From assembly GCA_964387495.1 (NCBI GenBank), contig CAYLXB010000077.1:1-15184 (forward strand): DNA of 15,184 bases, in the 5' to 3' direction. This DNA is from DSXF01 sp964387495 (lineage in GTDB: Bacteria; Chloroflexota; Anaerolineae; Anaerolineales; Villigracilaceae). Every line of letters starts with the position of its first letter. Within the stretch, counting starts at the first letter, position 1. Below the pieces are notes generated by a model. The model was not told where the DNA came from, did not search any database, and saw only the letters and a program-made list of their open reading frames with translations. A program made the translations under genes and the position numbers. Positions 15,106-15,184 of this stretch are shown here, piece by piece.

Positions 15106-15184
15106 ATGACAAAGAACAACCTGTTACACATCGAAGACCTGGTTCTGCATTTTGGGACCAAGCAGGGTCCGGTGCAGGCCGTGG
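15106..15184 (+). CDS. Peptide/oligosaccharide ABC transporter, DppD-like ATP-binding protein, 5' end only
   Basis: The window ends after 26 codons. The visible residues MTKNNLLHIEDLVLHF followed by GTKQGPVQAV match the start of DppD/OppD ATPases (L-x-I-x-x-L-x-x-x-F, then the stretch before the helix that leads to Walker A). GAGAGG lies upstream, and the start is two bases after the DppC-like stop. Position and sequence agree, but no catalytic motif is inside the window. Confidence 0.75.
   Translation, partial: MTKNNLLHIEDLVLHFGTKQGPVQAV

Overview
The window looks like chromosome of a bacterium of moderately high GC, most likely a member of the Chloroflexota (class Anaerolineae). This is inferred from three things: solute-binding lipoproteins with lipobox cysteines, a long two-component-propeller sensor kinase paired with a NarL-type regulator, and an unusual long family-5 solute-binding protein. 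No marker gene proves the taxonomy. Nothing in the window looks mobile: there is no integrase, transposase, phage gene or CRISPR array.

Layout. The left edge carries the 3' part of a tRNA (probably tRNA-Pro, CGG) followed by a terminator. Converging on it from the right is a complete branched-chain amino acid (HAAT/Liv) ABC importer on the minus strand, transcribed in the classic order binding protein, livH, livM, livG, livF (4901 down to 206). A strong hairpin separates the binding-protein gene from the membrane genes, and a terminator closes the operon. The operon starts at an extended -10 promoter that contains a perfect 8+4+8 dyad, which looks like an operator.

A 471-base divergent spacer (4902-5372) leads into a plus-strand two-component pair. 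The first gene is a 1269-residue membrane sensor kinase (signal peptide, 14 propeller blades, Y_Y_Y domain, one membrane helix, coiled coil, GAF, HisKA_3, HATPase). The second is a 214-residue NarL/FixJ response regulator whose start lies inside the end of the kinase gene. A strong intrinsic terminator ends this unit.

The right third, also on the plus strand, is a peptide/oligosaccharide-type (Dpp/Opp) ABC importer: an 857-residue lipoprotein, a long GAAA-capped hairpin, a DppB-like permease, a DppC-like permease, and the first 26 codons of a DppD-like ATPase cut by the window edge. This system is the most unusual content. The binding protein has the sequence landmarks of family 5 in circularly permuted order plus an extra C-terminal beta-type domain, and the DppC-like permease carries an insert of about 175 residues outside the membrane.

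How they may work together. Both transporters import organic nutrients (amino acids; peptides or oligosaccharides). The two-component pair lies directly upstream of the second transporter in the same direction, so it may sense a polymer breakdown product outside the cell and control that transporter. This is an inference from position and from the known role of such propeller sensors in glycan use.
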